Assembly: GCA_902782805.1 (NCBI GenBank)
Contig: CACZON010000137.1
Location: 1 to 7,845, forward strand
Source of the DNA: Oscillospiraceae bacterium
Lineage (GTDB): Bacteria > Bacillota > Clostridia > Oscillospirales > Acutalibacteraceae
DNA: 7,845 bases
Direction of reading: 5' to 3'
This document shows positions 6,198-7,845 of the stretch, piece by piece; the first letter of the stretch is position 1, and each line of letters starts with the position of its first letter. The notes beneath the pieces were generated by a model. That model was not told the DNA's origin. It saw only the letters and a program-made list of their open reading frames with translations, and searched no databases. The position numbers and the translations under genes are program-made.

Positions 6198-7529
6198 ATG
6201 TCATACGTCATGAAAGTATTAAACGAGGTCAAGGAGCGCTATTCCTATGAGCCGCAGTTCGTGCAGGCGGTCACCGAAGTTCTGACCACCCTCGAGCCGT
6301 TCATCGAGCAGAACCCGCAGTACGAAAAAGCGGGCATCCTCGAGCGTTTCGTCGAGCCCGAGCGCGCGATTCTCTTCCGCGTTCCCTGGGTGGACGACAG
6401 CGGCAAGGTTCAGGTCAACCGCGGCTACCGCGTCCAGTTCAATTCCGCGATCGGTCCGTATAAAGGCGGTCTGCGGCTGCATCCCTCCGTCAACCTCGGT
6501 ATCATTAAATTCCTCGGTTTTGAACAGATTCTGAAGAATTCGCTCTCCGGTCTGCCGATCGGCGGCGGCAAGGGCGGTTCCGATTTCGATCCGAAGGGCA
6601 AATCCGACCGCGAAGTGATGGCGTTCTGCCAGAGCTTCATGAACGAGCTCTACCGCCACATCGGCCCGGATACCGACGTTCCGGCCGGCGATATCGGCGT
6701 AGGCGCGCGCGAGATCGGTTTCCTCTACGGGCAGTATAAAAAGCTCCCCGGCCGCTACGAAGGCGTCCTGACCGGCAAGGGCCTCACCTACGGCGGCTCG
6801 CTCGCGAGAACCGAAGCGACCGGCTACGGCCTGCTCTATTTCGCCAACGCGATGCTGCGCCACAACGGCATTTCGATCGAAGGCAAAACGGTCGTCATCT
6901 CCGGCGCCGGCAACGTCGCCATCTTTGCCGCCGAAAAAGCGATGCAGCTCGGCGCGAAGGTCGTTACGATGTCCGATTCGACCGGCTGGGTCTACGATAA
7001 AGACGGCATCGACCTCGACGCCGTCAAGGAAATCAAGCTGGAAAAACGCGGCAGAATGTCCGAATACATTCAGTATCGCCCCGAAGCCGAATACCACGAG
7101 GGCAAGGGCGTCTGGACGATCCCCTGCGATATCGCGCTGCCCTGCGCAACGCAGAACGAGCTCGATCAGAACGACGCCGAAACGCTCGTTAAAAACGGCG
7201 TGAAGCTCGTTGCCGAAGGCGCGAACATGCCTTCGACGCTCGAAGCGACCGAGGTCTTCCTCAAGAACGGCGTCTTCTTCGGCCCCGCAAAAGCGGCCAA
7301 CGCCGGCGGCGTTTCCGTCTCTGCGCTCGAAATGAGCCAGAACAGCCAGCGCCTCTCCTGGACCTTCGAAGAAGTCGACGCCCGCCTCAAGGGCATCATG
7401 GAGAACATCCACAAGAACGCAACCGAGGCCGCCGAGGCTTACGGCTTCGGCTACAACCTCGTCGCGGGTGCGAACATCGCCGGCTTCAAAAAAGTCGCCG
7501 ACGCCATGCTCGCCCAGGGGGTTGTCTGA
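6198..7529 (+). CDS. gdhA: Glutamate dehydrogenase, hexameric, probably NADP-linked
   Basis: This 443-residue cytoplasmic enzyme reductively aminates 2-oxoglutarate with ammonium to give glutamate. Domain I (about 55-195) contains GPYKGGLR (86-93, Lys89), Lys113, PIGGGKGGSDFDPKG (120-134, catalytic Lys125) and DVPAGDIGVG (160-169, catalytic Asp165). As I recall, Lys89, Lys113, Lys125, Asp165 and Ser380 fall at the same positions as in Clostridium symbiosum GDH, and all are intact here. Domain II is a Rossmann fold with SGAGNVA (235-241). The loop after the second strand reads SDSTG (259-263), like NADP-dependent enzymes such as E. coli GdhA, rather than the Pro-Asp of the NAD-specific C. symbiosum enzyme, so NADPH use and a biosynthetic role are likely but inferred. 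It is divergent from glnA-glmS, monocistronic, and closed by a terminator at 7555-7591. Confidence 0.96.
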   Translation: MSYVMKVLNEVKERYSYEPQFVQAVTEVLTTLEPFIEQNPQYEKAGILERFVEPERAILFRVPWVDDSGKVQVNRGYRVQFNSAIGPYKGGLRLHPSVNLGIIKFLGFEQILKNSLSGLPIGGGKGGSDFDPKGKSDREVMAFCQSFMNELYRHIGPDTDVPAGDIGVGAREIGFLYGQYKKLPGRYEGVLTGKGLTYGGSLARTEATGYGLLYFANAMLRHNGISIEGKTVVISGAGNVAIFAAEKAMQLGAKVVTMSDSTGWVYDKDGIDLDAVKEIKLEKRGRMSEYIQYRPEAEYHEGKGVWTIPCDIALPCATQNELDQNDAETLVKNGVKLVAEGANMPSTLEATEVFLKNGVFFGPAKAANAGGVSVSALEMSQNSQRLSWTFEEVDARLKGIMENIHKNATEAAEAYGFGYNLVAGANIAGFKKVADAMLAQGVV

Positions 7530-7533
7530 TCCC

Positions 7534-7545
7534 GCAAAGCTTTGC
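7534..7545. other. Perfect 12-bp palindrome just after gdhA
   Basis: GCAAAGCTTTGC begins 4 bases after the gdhA stop codon. It is fully self-complementary, without a loop, so it is more suited to protein binding or chance than to an RNA hairpin. It lies ahead of the real terminator. Confidence 0.3.
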
Positions 7546-7554
7546 AGTTAACCT

Positions 7555-7591
7555 AAAAACAGCGGCAAGCCAATGCTTGCCGCTGTTTTTT
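7555..7591 (+). terminator. Bidirectional intrinsic terminator between convergent genes
   Basis: CAGCGGCAAGC (7560-7570) pairs perfectly with GCTTGCCGCTG (7575-7585) around a CAAT loop, and five flanking A-T pairs can extend the stem to 7555-7590. Plus-strand transcripts from gdhA end in six T. Read on the minus strand the stem is followed by five T, so it can also stop the convergent gene at 7648-7845. Confidence 0.95.
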
Positions 7592-7647
7592 ATATGATCG
7601 TTTTTCATATTGCTTACGAAACAGAACCGTTTCTTATTCTTTAACTC

Positions 7648-7845
7648 CTAAAACGAGATGGAAATACCCTCCGGATCATAAGCGCTGATCAAGCGCCCGT
7701 ATACGTCCAAGCAGCGAACGGTATAGGTGTACGTTTTTCCTTCTTCGGCAGTGCTGTCAATATAATTGTGTGACGTTGTGTCGTCGATCGCCGCCCAACC
7801 GGTCGCTTCATCTTTCCGATACACCCTGTACTGATCGGCGCCCTC
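7648..7845 (-). CDS. C-terminal end of a protein with a fibronectin type III-like module
   Basis: An open frame enters from the right edge and ends at TAG (7650-7648), giving 65 visible residues. The pattern YRVYRKD at the start, a Thr/Ser-rich turn, then GKTYTYTVRCLD and a final beta-strand ending ISISF is typical of the Fn3-like repeats found in large secreted or surface proteins of gut Firmicutes. Such modules act as spacers or carbohydrate-binding accessory domains. No LPXTG anchor or membrane segment follows; the protein ends with the module, so any anchoring signal or catalytic domain must lie further upstream. Codon use appears less GC-biased than in gdhA (ACA, TCA, AAT, TAT, ATT), which may reflect a faster-evolving or acquired surface-protein gene. 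It is convergent with gdhA across the terminator at 7555-7591. Confidence 0.75.
   Translation of the reverse strand, partial: EGADQYRVYRKDEATGWAAIDDTTSHNYIDSTAEEGKTYTYTVRCLDVYGRLISAYDPEGISISF

Noticed and set aside
6219..7412. Minus-strand 397-residue open frame opposite gdhA
   Set aside because: It is a shadow of gdhA, with composition typical of antisense GC-rich codons and no start signal.
7592..7633. Short inverted repeats ATATGA / TCATAT and GAAAC / GTTTC downstream of the terminator
   Set aside because: They are 5-6 bp arms in AT-rich sequence, well within chance, and the main terminator already explains the region.

Overview
This window reads as ordinary chromosome from a fairly GC-rich member of the Firmicutes, most likely class Clostridia. 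The evidence is a short glutamine synthetase of the GSI-alpha type, a hexameric glutamate dehydrogenase whose catalytic residues fall at the Clostridium symbiosum positions, a DUF4867-like protein beside a xylulokinase, strong AGGAGG-type ribosome binding sites and textbook sigma-A promoters. The genus cannot be named from sequence alone.

Layout, left to right. Positions 1-149 (minus) hold the first 49 codons of a secreted lipoprotein. Between it and the next gene are a GC-rich hairpin and an intrinsic terminator (182-243). Positions 275-2437 (minus) are a two-gene sugar unit, xylulokinase (xylB) followed 18 bases later by a DUF4867-like protein. It has a sigma-A promoter carrying a perfect 6-bp-arm inverted repeat inside its spacer, a likely operator. 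Positions 2553-2765 are a non-coding tandem array of three 71-bp units. The outer two share an identical 53-bp block and the middle one has diverged. Positions 2771-5971 (minus) are glnA followed by glmS, 42 bases apart, with a consensus-like promoter upstream of glnA. The 226-bp divergent region 5972-6197 holds the glnA and gdhA promoters back to back with short repeats between them. Positions 6198-7529 (plus) are gdhA, followed by a strong bidirectional terminator. Positions 7648-7845 (minus) are the last 65 codons of a convergent gene ending in a fibronectin type III-like module.

How the genes fit together. GdhA makes glutamate from 2-oxoglutarate and ammonium. GlnA turns glutamate into glutamine. 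GlmS uses glutamine to aminate fructose 6-phosphate to glucosamine 6-phosphate for peptidoglycan, returning glutamate. The divergent glnA-glmS / gdhA locus is therefore a compact ammonium-to-amino-sugar route. XylB feeds xylulose 5-phosphate into the pentose phosphate pathway, which can supply fructose 6-phosphate, but its separate promoter suggests independent, sugar-responsive control.

I found no new defence system, mobile element, CRISPR array, tRNA or rRNA. The parts most worth a second look are the 71-bp tandem array, the xylB operator, the DUF4867 protein as a possible sugar-processing partner of XylB, and the absence of a glmS ribozyme.
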